The position numbers and the translations under genes are program-made. DNA of 64,000 nt from contig JAHCVI010000001.1 of assembly GCA_019096155.1 (NCBI GenBank), positions 11,346,001 to 11,410,000 of the forward strand, read 5' to 3'. Source of the stretch: Staphylotrichum longicolle (taxonomy: Eukaryota > Ascomycota > Sordariomycetes > Sordariales > Chaetomiaceae). Below are positions 9,737-21,830 of the stretch, in pieces (positions within the stretch are counted from its first letter, which is position 1; every line of letters starts with the position of its first letter). A model generated the notes under the pieces. The model was not told the DNA's origin. It did no database searches and was given only the letters and a program-made list of their open reading frames with translations.

Positions 9737-10799
9737 ATGGCGCCTATCCGCCGCTATCTCCGCATCACCAAGTACTCAGTTCTCGAATGCCGCATATACC
9801 TGGATAACCCGGCACTCGCGCAATCCTGGCTGCTCCATCCGCGAGACCCCATCCTCCCCAAAGTCATTGAGAGCGTGCGGCCCCTGGTCTTGCCCAAGCT
9901 GCGCGAGGAGCAGGAGCGTGAGCGTAGCAAGAAAAAGAGCAAGAAACGGAGCATCAAAGATGTCGTCGTCGAAGGTGCGTAATGGCGCCGTCACTTGGGA
10001 CTCGCACCGCCTGCCAAGTTTGCTAGCTCGCGGGCAATCATGCTGAGCAACCACCCCAGATGACTTTGAGGTGTCGATCTTCCTGACCGAAACCGACACG
10101 CGGCACTCGCTCCTCCACAAGAGGAAGTTGTTTCGCGACAAGATCCAGACCCGGCTCACGTCCAACTCTTCCAAGCTGATGGGCGCATCCCACGACGAGC
10201 CCATCGACGTGGAAGACCAGTTTCCGCAGGGAGCAACGGGTGGTGACGCACCGATCCTCCGCGAGGAGGACGACGATCAGGACGTTATCAACCTGACCGA
10301 CATTCCCATGAGGGATGAAACAGGAGCAGACTTGGAACCCGCCAATCGGAGGCCAAAGCGACGACGCCCCCGCGAGCAGGGGCAGGAATCGGAGAGAAGC
10401 TCCGATGAAGAGGGTGGCGTGGAAGTGGTTGATTCAGACTCGTCGGCCGACGACCTGTTTGTGGGTGACGGCGAGAATGAGGGGAGTGATGCCGGGTTCG
10501 GCCAGCCGCCACCCAAGCGCCGCAAGGAAAAGGCGGCCGAACTGGATGACACAGCAGAGCGTGACGACAAGAAGAAGATGGCTATGGATATCTCTTACGA
10601 GGGGTTTGCCATCTACGGACGGGTGCTGTGCCTGGTCGTCAAGCGGCGCATCGACGGCGTGGGGAGAGGCGGCACTTCAGCCGTGCCGTCCAGCAATAAA
10701 TCCCAGACCGGCCGGCCTGGTGGCCAGGCCATGATGGAGAACTGGATTGCGTCCACGCAGCTGCCCGAGGCGGCCGCTGGGGAAGCGGACACGCTGTGA
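9737..10799 (+). CDS. Conserved-looking acidic protein, function unknown
   Basis: Two exons, 9737-9974 and 10060-10799, with an 85-nt GT-AG intron; product 325 aa. I do not recognise a named family. The first 115 residues look like a folded, conserved module (MAPIRRYLRITKYSVLECRIY, PRDPILPKVIESVRPLVLPKL, then DDFEVSIFLTE after the splice). From residue 130 the chain becomes acidic and low-complexity, with three hydrophobic-acidic patches resembling SUMO-interacting motifs (PIDVEDQ, DVINLTD, VEVVDSD) and basic clusters such as RRPKRRRPRE that could act as nuclear signals. The last 90 residues contain another ordered-looking stretch (MAMDISYEGFAIYGRVLCLVVKRR). A nuclear role is an inference from composition. 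Confidence 0.8.
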
Positions 10800-13060
10800 A
10801 ACGGGGTCCCCGGCTGCCGGCCGCCGATGCGGGGGGCGGAGGATGTGCCGAATGATTGTCGCCACGCCGCCCTTGGCTCTTCGTGCAAATGGTCCGATCA
10901 ATAAGCGCTTGATGTCATAGAGACAGGAAACACGAGCCGAGAGGTCAACTGGCAACCTGGAATTACCCCGCAACACTTGTTTTACTTCCTAGCTTGGCAT
11001 TAACGTTCCCGATCGGAAGATGGGCATGTTGCGATCACCATTCCTGAGGCCCGAAGGCTGGCCGGAAGCAGCCCCATCTTCGACAATCGTCGAGGTCAAA
11101 TCATCTAGCGCCCACCCTCGCTAAGCAAGTGAAACGGAAGGCTCTTGCGCTATCGGCGTCGGAGTCTGGTGATACTGATCACCCGCACCTTGATTTGAAA
11201 GCAGTGGCGTTCAGCCCGGCCAGGGTCGGGAGGAAACACCAGGGGTCCGTCTTGGGCCGAGTGCTCTGGGTGACGGCCACCGCGGGGCCCCGGGTTTTTG
11301 CCCAAACCGTCGTGGCGCTATCACACTCACAAACGCCCATCACATCAACCTCGAATCGCCGACTGTGTGCGACCAAGAGTCATGACAGAACGTGCCGATC
11401 TTGCGCGCAAAACCCTCATGGCATGGCGTCACGGTCCCGTGAGGCGGGAGCGCTACCACCAAAACGGAGAAACTATGCGGGCGCTACTGCCAGGTACACC
11501 CGTTCCTCTGCGCCGAGCCGCTCCGGGATCGCTTCATCAATGTGCGGCGACAAACATTTGGTGCGAGGTCAGCCGGCCGTGTCTTGTTGATGCGGCCACC
11601 CTCGGTTGTCGGCCCTCGCAGATCAGATTCGATATATCGGACGCCACGCCGCTTTCATCAGACCATGCTGCCACGCGGCCATGCACCCCTCTCCTCCTCG
11701 GCGGGTTTTGGGACGGGATTGATGAGCAAGGCAAACTAAAGGCAAACTTGCAGCTGAAGCCTCTCAGCTGAGCTGTGCGCCCGCCCAATTCCCGGGTGGG
11801 CCAGGAATAGCATGCGGCGATCACCTTAACACCCAGAATTAAGGGTTAATGGTTTTGTTTGCCGGGGTCGAAGTCGAAAGTACAGTACATCCAGGCCGCT
11901 TTTCGCTGGGCCTTCGGATTACAGAGCACCGAACCCTCCCCTCCCCCCCAATGCGCCCCCACGTACGGAGGTATCAACCACACTTCTCCCGAAACATGGC
12001 ACTCTTCGGCTGGATGATGGAGGGTGACGACCATGGAGATGGTGGCCCGGACCCGGCTCGGCTTCCCTCTTTGGCTCTGACACGGACAAACGTTATCGAC
12101 AAACCCATGGCGCAAGCCACGAATGTTTTTCGGAAAAGGAGGGCCAGGGTCGACAAGCCCCCTTTTTTGTAAGCGATTGCATCCGTGCGTCGACTGACCA
12201 CGCCGGTGGGCCGCACCAAATGCAGGGCGCCGTCCCTGGCAGCATGGCATTGCCCGAAATAGCAGAGGTTGCTGGTCTCTCGCCCCTTGTTCTGTTCAAG
12301 GTTGCGGCACCTCGCGTCGACGTTCCCTTCCCAGCCTCCTTTCTCCGGCAGAAAACAAAACGCTGCAGCAGATTATTGACGTAGTCTCTTTTTGTGTCGG
12401 GACGGAGCTGTAGGAGTTAGGACAGCGCCCTTGTCCCGCAGCTGAGGACTCGCGTTCAGCAGCCCGCATCTTTAAGTGGCTGCAGGGGCAGAGGTAAATT
12501 CTACCCCTGCCCAGGTCAAAAATGGCCCGCTAGCCTCTTTCGGCAGTAGCTTGACCCGAGTCTTGTGGCATTCAAAGCAGGAGAATTCGTCGATGCGGCC
12601 ATGATGGAGTACAGAGTCTACCGAACGCTTGTTGATAGTGATTCCTACCTGGCAATCCTTCCTGTTTGTCCAAAGTGTCGATATTGTGCGTGTCGAGTCT
12701 AGCAAGTGTCCTACAGTCTCGGAGGTGCTGGATGAATCCAGATATCTTTGTTCGGCTTGCGACGTAGCAGGAATCAAAGACGCTCTGTACTGTTTGTCGT
12801 TGTTGAAGCATCGAGAGTGTTTGAGGCTGGCGCACAGTCTGCGAATGACGATTTCTAGGTTTCGACGACGTCAGGATTGACATAGAGGAGGACCACGTAC
12901 AGGCCTTGACGACTGCACGAGTCAAAAGAACAAAGCAACATGAACATATAAAGTTGAATCAGTCGGATCTAAAACCTTGGTCATTCTATGGTCTATGCTC
13001 TATGGTATCTTTTTTCTACCTTCTATCCGAGGTGGTGGGTCAGGCCCATGTCTACCTAAA
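10800..13060. other. Gene-free interval of 2.3 kb
   Basis: No protein or RNA gene that I can support. Open frames here are short, overlap on both strands and have random composition. The right end holds the 3' flank of the glycosyltransferase gene. Confidence 0.5.
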
Positions 13061-14704
13061 TCAAGAGTCCCCGGCACCTTTTATAAAGACAAGATTGCTC
13101 TTGCTCGCAGCATTGTGCTTGCAAACATCCTTTCCCCTAAACGCCAATTCAAAAAATGAATAGAGCTCTACAAAGCTGTACGCCAGAATGGTCGGCAGCA
13201 TCAAGACCCAATGCAACAGGCCCCTCGTAACCCCGCGAAGACCCCTGTTGTAATTGTTGGTGTTGCCATCGCCCGGCACAGGCAGGTTCCAGCGCACGAG
13301 GACGGTGGCGATGAGCAAGAACGCGTACTGCGTCCCCAAGAAGATGAGGCAGATGGTTTGGAAGAGCGAGTCGCTGACGAAGAGCCGGTCGTGCTCGGGC
13401 ACGACCATGTTGATGAGCTGGACGAGGATCGGGGCCAGCACGGAGAAGATGGCGCTGGCGCAGAGGACGAGGCCGTAGTAGATGAAGAAGCGGGTGGCCC
13501 AGCTGACGGACAGGTAGAGCGAGGGCATCCGGTACGTCTTGACGATGAAGTAGTGGAAGACCTCGCCCGCGCCGATGGTCCATCGGCGGACCTGCAGCGC
13601 CCACTCGCGGATCTCGTCGGCGTAGTTGGCGCCCGAGGTCGGGCCGTTGATGGAGATGAGGTTCAGAGGCCGGATGCGGATCTCGCGCCGCGTGAGGATG
13701 GTGTAGCGGATCAGCGCGATGATGTCCTCCATCTGGTAGACCGGGTGGGTGAAGGCGCCCTCCTCCAGCAGCTTGACACTGAGGGAGTAGTGGGACATGG
13801 GGTTGATGTTCCAGGGGATCAGGACGCCCATGAAGAAAAAGGTGCGCAAGACGCCGGTGATGTCGACGAAGAAGGGCATGGAGTCGCGCTTGTAGATGAT
13901 GATGGACTGCCAGATGGAGGAGTGGCGGTCGGTCGAGTCCAGCTTGGAGTACTCGGTTTCCAGCTCCAGCATGTACTCGGGATCGAACACGGCGTCGCAG
14001 TCGCAGTTGGTGAAGATGTGCTCGTACTTGTCGTAGTTGTAGTCGGCATCTTGGCGGAGGATCTGCAGGCCTTGGCGGCAGGCGTAGTTCATGTTGGAGC
14101 ACTTGCCGCTGATTTCGCCAGGGATGCCCGAGGGGTGGAAGGTGACGATGAGACGGAGGAACTTGTTCTCGTACTTTGCGTAGATCTCGTCGCGCTTGGC
14201 TTCCTTGTCAGGTGTGCGGCATTCCATGCCGATGATGACGGAGAGGCGGGATGCGGCATCTTGTTGCTGCACGAGAGAGTCCAAGGTGGCTTGCAGTACG
14301 CTCATGGGTTCCTTGTAGATGGTCATGGCGACTATGTGACGAATGGACGAATAGTCGTTGGCCGTGGAGTCAGCTGGTTCAACATCTTGGGCTTTTGTGG
14401 CCTTGAGCTTGTTTCGGCTGTTGATGGCCAGTGTTCGACGAATGGCGCAAACGGTGGCTATCAGCCATATGAGTTGAAAAAGGCCGATGATGATGATGAA
14501 GACGACGTTGGTTGCTTGGTTCACGTAGGGAACTAGGGGCATCCATATTGGGAATAGAAGAAAGATGAAGACGATGAGGAGAAACAAGAGGTTCCATCGC
14601 ACATAGCGGTTCGCTGCTTCGAGTTTTGCAGCATTGATGCCGCTGTCGAGGCTGTCAACAGATGAGGATGAAAGCATCTTGGGAATGTTGCTCTCACAAA
14701 TCAT
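13061..14704 (-). CDS. Membrane glycosyltransferase, family 2 (processive type)
   Basis: Intronless, 547 aa. The order of features is that of inverting family-2 synthases: two N-terminal membrane helices (about 38-59 and 66-88), a cytosolic catalytic domain starting near residue 120, a D-C-D motif in TNCDCDAVFDPEY (235-237), the acidic pair ED (326-327), QVRRW (371-375) as the QxxRW signature, then three or four further membrane segments. That set of residues indicates a sugar-nucleotide-using polymer or glycolipid synthase in the plasma or Golgi membrane. The substrate cannot be read from the sequence. The protein is shorter than chitin synthases and lacks their EDRxL signature. A second in-frame ATG at 14677 (MLSSSSVD) is an alternative start. 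It sits alone, with more than 2 kb free on each side. Confidence 0.88.
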   Translation of the reverse strand: MICESNIPKMLSSSSVDSLDSGINAAKLEAANRYVRWNLLFLLIVFIFLLFPIWMPLVPYVNQATNVVFIIIIGLFQLIWLIATVCAIRRTLAINSRNKLKATKAQDVEPADSTANDYSSIRHIVAMTIYKEPMSVLQATLDSLVQQQDAASRLSVIIGMECRTPDKEAKRDEIYAKYENKFLRLIVTFHPSGIPGEISGKCSNMNYACRQGLQILRQDADYNYDKYEHIFTNCDCDAVFDPEYMLELETEYSKLDSTDRHSSIWQSIIIYKRDSMPFFVDITGVLRTFFFMGVLIPWNINPMSHYSLSVKLLEEGAFTHPVYQMEDIIALIRYTILTRREIRIRPLNLISINGPTSGANYADEIREWALQVRRWTIGAGEVFHYFIVKTYRMPSLYLSVSWATRFFIYYGLVLCASAIFSVLAPILVQLINMVVPEHDRLFVSDSLFQTICLIFLGTQYAFLLIATVLVRWNLPVPGDGNTNNYNRGLRGVTRGLLHWVLMLPTILAYSFVELYSFFELAFRGKDVCKHNAASKSNLVFIKGAGDS

Positions 14705-17535
14705 TGAATGAATTCACCACACAGACAAAACGAATGGGAAGACTTCTTCTTTTTCTGCATCTGCCAAGTGTTGCGCACCCATTGTTTTCAATCTCAATTC
14801 CCCAGTGCTCTCTCATTCAGCTGGCTGACTGCCAATACATAGACAAGAGAAGGATGATAACTATTGACTCGTTTAGGTCTCTTAGTTTTGTTTGTCTTTG
14901 GATTACCCTTGACGGTTTTTGGGAACTTTTCTTGCGGCACGCTGGCCTCCTTTGTTGTGCAGACTCTGCCAAGTGTGTACGTGGTTATTGTTTACAATGT
15001 CCAATCTCTAATGCCCCATTTTTCAGCTGGCTAACTGTCACCATAGACAAAAGTGAGGGTAAATATTGACTCGTCTAGGCCCTGAGCGGCTCGCCAACGC
15101 CGCCTCGTGGAGATGCCGCAGGGTTCCAGACCCCTGATTTATTCAGCCTCCAATCTCGCGACCACGCAACTGTCCTCAGCAGCGCGCAGGGCCAGCGCAG
15201 CAGCACGTTCCGTCCGAACTGGGGCTGGCGTGGGGAGGGGCGAGTTTTGCTTGGTGCGCATGCGAGATCGGGGCGGTCAGGGGCATCGGGTGCGCCATGG
15301 CCCCTTTGAGCTTGCTTTCCCACGTGGTGCAGGGATGGCAGAACCATGGCCCATGGAGCATCAGCCACCCGCCCGAATTCAGCTCGATGCAAGCGTGGGG
15401 ACCTCGGCTGTTGATGCCCTGGTTTCAGGGCTTTCCCAATCGGCCTTGTCGGCGCTGCCATTGGCCCAAGAGCGGGATGGTCTGTTCGCTGACAAGGCAC
15501 CCACCCGAAAAATGCGCCGAACAACCGGTCGAGGTGCTGGTATCCCTGGGGTGAACGCCGGGGTAAGGGTGATCGACGCAAGAACGAACGGGTAACGGCA
15601 GCTAGCAAAATTCTTTTTCCTTTTTCTTGTTCTTTGCCCACTTGGTGGTCCCGATGTCCGCGGTGTTGGGTCCTTTTGCTGTCCTCGTGAGCGCGCGGAG
15701 GGTCCACCTTCATTTCCGGATCGCTGGGTTTTTTTTTTTGCCTCTTGGTGCTGTTCTTTTTCTTGATGCGGTTTCTCCCTCCAAGGAATGGAAGCAATTG
15801 CCCTGGAGTGTGGGCCTGCCACGGACCTCGACAACCGATTTTCCCGGGCCCAGCCGCAGCTTTTTCCATCCCATGTGTTCGGATGAAGACACGATAAACG
15901 GGATGACGAAATCGCTACCCCTGGCCGTCCAAGTCAGCGGAAGTGGACCGTGGAGGGCGATAAGCGATTTGGCATGGGAATCCTTTTGCCTCGAGGTGTG
16001 GTGTGGTGTGTGTTTGTGTGCAGTTGCACAGCCCGCCGCGTTGGCTGGTGGCTGGCTGTGCCTGCTGACTGCAGAACCAGTGTGACGCAGCAGCCCAGGG
16101 TGAATGCGGTGCAAAGTATGGAAGTCCCGTAAGGCTGTCAAATCGTGCAGATGGCTTTCAATCCCAGAGCGCCGGGAGCGTGGATATCGAATCATCATTC
16201 AGCCGGAATTGGGCACATCCACCCCACCATCCTTCTGTCAGCTTCGTTTGGCATGTGTTGTGAGCTATCACATCCGTTATCAGTGAACATTGTGTGGCGG
16301 GGTTCACACGTGGGAGGGACACCGCCTCTATTTCGCCGGCAGTTTGTCCGCTGGCCACCAACAAATTTCACCATGTCACGGATGTGCTGGCTTCAAGCGA
16401 TATGCTAGCACGGCTAGCACCCGCTTCAAATTTTTCTTTTTCTTGCCTTTCCCAAAAGTGTATCTCGCTCCGACCCGCGACATTCGGAGCCAAGGGAAAG
16501 GTTGTTCTAGTCTCCGTGCTAGAACGGGGCGGTCAACCGGCGGTGTGATGGCGTCCGAGCCAGTCTCCATTGTTGACAGGCTTCCCGGGCCTTCTGGAAG
16601 CCTGGCAATAGCCGGGATTTGCCTGCTCACCGAGGGCGGACCAACCCCGTCGCGAGACGGGCTCGCCGGACAAACGGTTCTGCCCTGATGCATGCTGCTG
16701 GGGCAAGGACGAGACAGGAACCCGAGACAGGATGGGGGAAGTGTGTCAGTGTGTGGCATGTGGGATTGGACGAACTGGATCTCTCGGACTTCGTCCCGGT
16801 CAGATGACCGCTTTTCTCATACACATTCAACGGGCAGACAGCAAGTCCACCCGCAGCCACCACCACCCACCATGATCGGGCAATTATCCTTGGCCGCCGG
16901 TGCAGATTGCCTTGGTAACAAACGGCCCGCCGGCCTCACCGCTCGCTGCTCGGGAAGTTGTTCATGTGACGGACGAGGGGCATCCCAGGATCGAAAGCGA
17001 TGGGGATCTTTCTCTTCCATGGATGGGGATCGCTGGCCGCTTATTCCACGCTTCATGCAAGGACCTTGGGGCAACACCTGATGATGACGGAACGGTTTCT
17101 GTGGCTTGGGCGGGTCCGGTGGGTGATGACCTTGGTTCCAAGCTGCCGGTGCGCGCGCAGTGGGCGCGCTCCGTCCTGGTGTTGGCAACGGTTTCTGGGT
17201 GACCGTTTGCTGACATGAGTGTCCGTTTTGCGGCACCGAGAGAATGCACTGACCTCGGTGAGCCCTCACGTTATCTTTGTTCAAAGAGAAATAATCTCCG
17301 AAGGTGAGAGTTGCTGAGTGAGATTTCTCTTTTGGTGCCTCGATCCTTTCGGGAACGGTATCCGTTGGGGACGGGACATTGGGGACAAGACCGTCGACTT
17401 TGATTGTGGTGGTTGCTCACTCCCCATCCAGCTCGTCATTGACAAGGTACTCATGCGTCGGATTACTGACCGCGCATTATTTGTTTGCTGACGCTGTCGA
17501 TTAACAAGCACACACGCAGAGCAGAAGAGAGAAAC

Positions 17536-17564
17536 ACACTCACACACACACACACACACCACAC
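17536..17564. repeat. CA microsatellite
   Basis: An almost uninterrupted (CA)n run with a single CTCA break, lying in the gene-free interval. Confidence 0.8.
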
Positions 17565-18588
17565 CCGCTGACCCTGCCTATACTTGTACAGCGGCTAATT
17601 ATGTTGGGAAACTGCGCCCTTCTGTTGTGACCTTGTGTGACCTTTCGGATGTCGGCTGTCTCTTTGTAAACCGCAACCCACCTTTATTCTGGGCGTGCTG
17701 TGCCACCCTCAGCACCCGCCTCCGCCGCTGGCTTGCAAACAAAGTAGGGCTCGGCAAAGAGATGCCCCGCGATGTCGTGTAAGTCATGATGCCAAAAATA
17801 CGGCGTCTCGGGTTGAGACGACACGTTTGAGTAGCCGCTCCGCGGCTGCAGGCCAGAGACAGCATCACGACGCCGCAGAGTTGCAAGCGCGGCGGTATCA
17901 CGTTAAGCGCTGATGGGACGGCGGCTCGCTAAACTTTGTGCTGCCACCCGTGCGCGGCGTCTATGTGATGCATACCAAGTAGACACTATCGCGTAAACGC
18001 TGAACCTTGGTGTCTCAGGTTGAGGGTTTGCTGCCGGTGTGTGCGTTTGCCATTGCCAGGTGAAGAGAGATAGGCCGCTGTTTGTAACTGCCGGTATGTA
18101 TCGGTACGGCCGTTGTTGCTGCGTCTTTGCTCACGGTTGCGGCCGCTCTTGTTGATGGTGTGATTCAGAATCCTCCGGAATTCACAATCACCCTGCTTAC
18201 ACCCGACATCCTGCCTGATCTCCATCCCACACCCCGGCAACTTGCCCAGTCGTAACCTGGGAAAAAGCCAACACATCGCCTTGCATGCTGCCCTGCGCAT
18301 GTGAGTCATGAAATGCGTTTGGCAGCTTCCCGAAACGTGGGCGGGAGCGGGGTTCCCAACTGCGGGATCCCGAATGAGGGAAGCAGCGCTACTGCAGCCT
18401 CAACAAGGCAGCATCAACCCACGTTGTCGGTCAGTCACCGGCATCCATGGATGTTGCCTTATGGGCGGCATTTCGTCACAGGTCCGTCTGATGACCTTCT
18501 TGCAACCCCAAGAGTGCGGGGAAACGGAGAAGGGAGCCCTGGCGGTGCCTGACCGCGGGGCTTGGAGCCCAGGTCAGGTACCAAGGTC

Positions 18589-18620
18589 TGTGTGTCTTGT
18601 GTGTCTGTGTGTCTGTGTGA
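18589..18620. repeat. TGTG/TCTG-type microsatellite
   Basis: A GT-rich run made of the repeating word TGTGTC with small interruptions. Confidence 0.6.
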
Positions 18621-20639
18621 GCGGTTACACACCGTGGCTTTCGGGTATCCAATCGTGGCCGCGCTTCCCGAGCCCGCCTCGGGCGTTCCTGAGCCAGACC
18701 CTCCAGGACGGGACCTGCCTTGGAGGCCGCGGAGTTGCGGCCGAGCAGGCGGCCGTCAAACAACAACTAACGTTAGGCGGTCTGCACACTTTGGGGCCCT
18801 CCACGTCAGTGACAAGAGACCGGGTCCGGTCAAACGGAGCTGAAGGTTGTCGCAGACGCAGGGTCGGGCTGGATGCCGCTCGTCGGGACAGCTGCCCAGC
18901 TGCCCAAGGTCCCAGCTTGTGCGCAGCCGCGCGCGCGGGAGAGTCGGCGTGGCCGGGGCGTCAGAGGGCAAAAAAAGGAGGCATTTCCACAGCTGGGTCC
19001 AGAAGTCGTGGTCTTGGCCTGCCCCAGATCAGAACAAGGGAGGAAAAAGCAAAGTGCATGCGGAGCAGCGGCGCCCCAACCCTCCTGATTGGCTGTCCCC
19101 GCGAAGTTTGGGAACAAAGGGGACGATGCGATCGGGGGTCTCGGTTTTGCAACCACCGGAGCAGCTGTGATCTGTCATTAGGATGCCAGGAGAGGTGTGC
19201 GTCGCATTCAATTGTTCCAAGCCACGTTCAAGACGTGGCAGTCTCGCGGTCTCTTTTGGGGGATACGAGGCCTCGAGGGTCTTGGACAGGGGTTTGTTTC
19301 CGGAAAGAAGGGGTCGCAGAAGGGGCCGGCACAGGCCGACTGACCACGGAGGGACCTGCATTGGCTGCTCAGACACCAGATTTCCCCCGATTCAAGCTGC
19401 CCTGTCTCAACACAGAGCTTGTGTTCTGAAACAGCAGAGCTCGACAAAGGAGAGAGGTGCCCACAGAGTCTCCAGTTGAGAAACGCTTTCGGACATTCCC
19501 CTTTCCAGTGCTGTAAACACAACACACACACCGCCACCGCAGGAGATTGTCAGGACCCCTGAGAATTTTCTGGCGTTGACCGCTGCCCCTGACTGAAGCA
19601 TCTGCAATTCCCAGCAGCCAGGCTTCCCCTGGAAACCCCAAGTGTAAATAATTTTTGCCAGCGCACAACTCATTCTCACCATTGAGAAAATTGTCGGGCT
19701 GTTGAAATTGGCTGTGGGGTTCGAGCCTTGCACAAGGCTTCGCTCCGAGTCCAATGTCCCCACAGTGGTGCTAAATTTGCATTGTCCACGATCGCCCTCA
19801 GCTCGCTGTGCGCCGCCCCTTTCGGACGCAACAGACGGGCCCAGCTGGGCGCTGCAACCCCCGAGCCAGCACGGCGCGCGCGACGGGGCGCTTCCGTTTG
19901 CGCTCACTCAGTCAGTGCCTGGCCCTGCACACCACGTTTTCAACACTTGCCGAATGCGGGTTTTGTTCCTGGCGCCCAACTCAAGAGATGCCCGACACGA
20001 CGGCCGCGACGGCTGCCAATCCCGCCGGCCGCTGCGCGACATCGGATGACGCCTGGAAGAAGGCAGCCGTTTGTTGAATGCTGGCGGTCGATGGATGGGC
20101 CGACCAGCCGACAAGGCGGCCGTTTTTCCCCATTGCTGTTCGGCGATGGAGCCAGGTCGACCGCTCTTTCAGCGAAATTTCCAAGGCGTCATGGCCGTGA
20201 AGGCCCGCACATGTGGCATGTACTGTACTTGTCGTGTCTCCCGTACCAGGGGTGGCAGGGCGGTATTATCGACAGGGAGTCATCCCGGCGCTGATGCAGC
20301 GTTTCATTTGTCATCGAGAAACCTGGCGACTTTTCTGGGCTTCCGCCAAGCCTGGCTGCGTCACCGCAACTTGGTGCTCCGCCATGGGTCGAGGTACATG
20401 ACTCTCTTTCTGGCACGACTTGGGCTTGGCGGCGCATTCAGGCAGTCACGAGTGAGCTGGACAGGGGTTTGAAAGTAACCCCCCTGCGCAGCTCGCGTAC
20501 CGAGGACTTCGGCCGTCCAGGAACAGACAGTACCTGGGGGTCTCCACAAGTCCTGGGCAGCCCTGTCTGCGAAGTTGCTCCTTTCTTGCCTGGGGCTTGG
20601 AATGGGCAATTTGGAAAGTTGTCAGTCGTCGGCTACCTA

Positions 20640-21830
20640 CATAAGGCAGCGTCTGCCCTCCCACCCTGCCGTGGTCTTGACCTCTCGAACCATCGACAGA
20701 CCAACACGACCGCGCATCAGAACACCAAGAGAATCCAAGCCTTCTCTCCTCCGACTACTTAATAATCACGACTGCTCTCACGCGCCTGTCAACCACCAAC
20801 CCACCAACCCACTCACCATCAACCACCACGCGGCCTAGCCACATCACCCCCCACCAACCGTCAAGCTGGCTTCCTCAACTTTCCAGTCGTCCTGCACCAT
20901 GATGCCCTCGCAGAGACCGTCTCAACTTCCTCCCTGCCCCGGCCCGCCGCCGAGCAGGCCGCTCCCGCCTCTTCCCAAGAGGGGTTAAAGGTCGCCGGTT
21001 GATGCGACCCTCCTCTTCCGGGATTCGACATGTCGCATGTTTCATCATTTGGTCACCAGGCCTCGCGCATCTCTTATCTGAGAGATAGCCGCGCGCCGCA
21101 CTCTAAGGATGTCTCTTGTGGTCGCCCACGCGAGGCTGCGACAACAGCCTGAGGGCTCCAGCGTTGGTGTCATCCGCATTGGTTTTCGGAAGCAGCATTC
21201 CTGAGCTGCACGCCATCGTGCCTTTGCATGCTTCGAAGCCGCATATTTGGGGATGCAGCCCCCCTCCGCCAGCCCCAACACAGCCATTCACCTGCCACGC
21301 TGCATCCAGGGGCTTCATTCGCCTGATTGGTCGACCCAGCGAGAAACTTCCCGTTCCGCAAGCTTGCAGCATGCTGTGCCCGCAGCGGCCGTGTTTCCTG
21401 GCACCACCATCCATCCACCCGACTGGCATCGCCAACCGAGCCGTCTTCCACCACACCACCTCTTCCGGATGCATCCCGGCAGCCGGCTCTGGAAGTCGAC
21501 ACGTTTCCATCTTTGCTTTCATCACTCTCTATTGCGGCGCATAGCATACGGGCGCATTCACCAACCCCCTTGTACCACCACCAGGGCATACGGACATTTA
21601 ATCATCGGCTTTTTGTTTTCCTTTTTCTTTTTCTGTTTCGAGCGACGACATCGATATCAAGTGTTACGACATTTTCGGCACATCTGGGACATAGAAAGGG
21701 ACGGATTCTACTGTACAACTACGAGCATTGGCTTTTTGGCACCGGCGTCACATGATACCACGTCGCCGACAAACCCCCGCAAGGAGGCAGAGTTTTATGA
21801 GGACGACGGGATTTTCTTGTTGTGAGAGGG
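20640..21830 (+). ncRNA. Possible transcript with a 29-codon ORF
   Basis: This segment looks like a fungal transcription unit without a long coding frame. A TACATAAG element near 20636 is followed by a CT- and CAAC-rich leader (20690-20890) of the kind seen before start codons of expressed genes. The first ATG in good context (CACCATG) at 20899 opens a 29-codon Pro-rich frame, MMPSQRPSQLPPCPGP..., that stops at 20988. Beyond 21600 the strand becomes T-rich, like 3' untranslated sequence. No intron that would extend the frame was found. A non-coding RNA, a leader ORF or a micropeptide are all possible. This is inferred from base composition alone. Confidence 0.3.

Noticed and set aside
13211..14536. 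441-codon plus-strand ORF over the glycosyltransferase
   Set aside because: Shadow; Val/Asp/Glu-rich text without family resemblance.
18308..19429. 373-codon ORF in the gene desert
   Set aside because: Random-looking composition, no domain, no leader or splice logic; overlapped by open frames in other phases, as expected in stop-poor GC-rich DNA.
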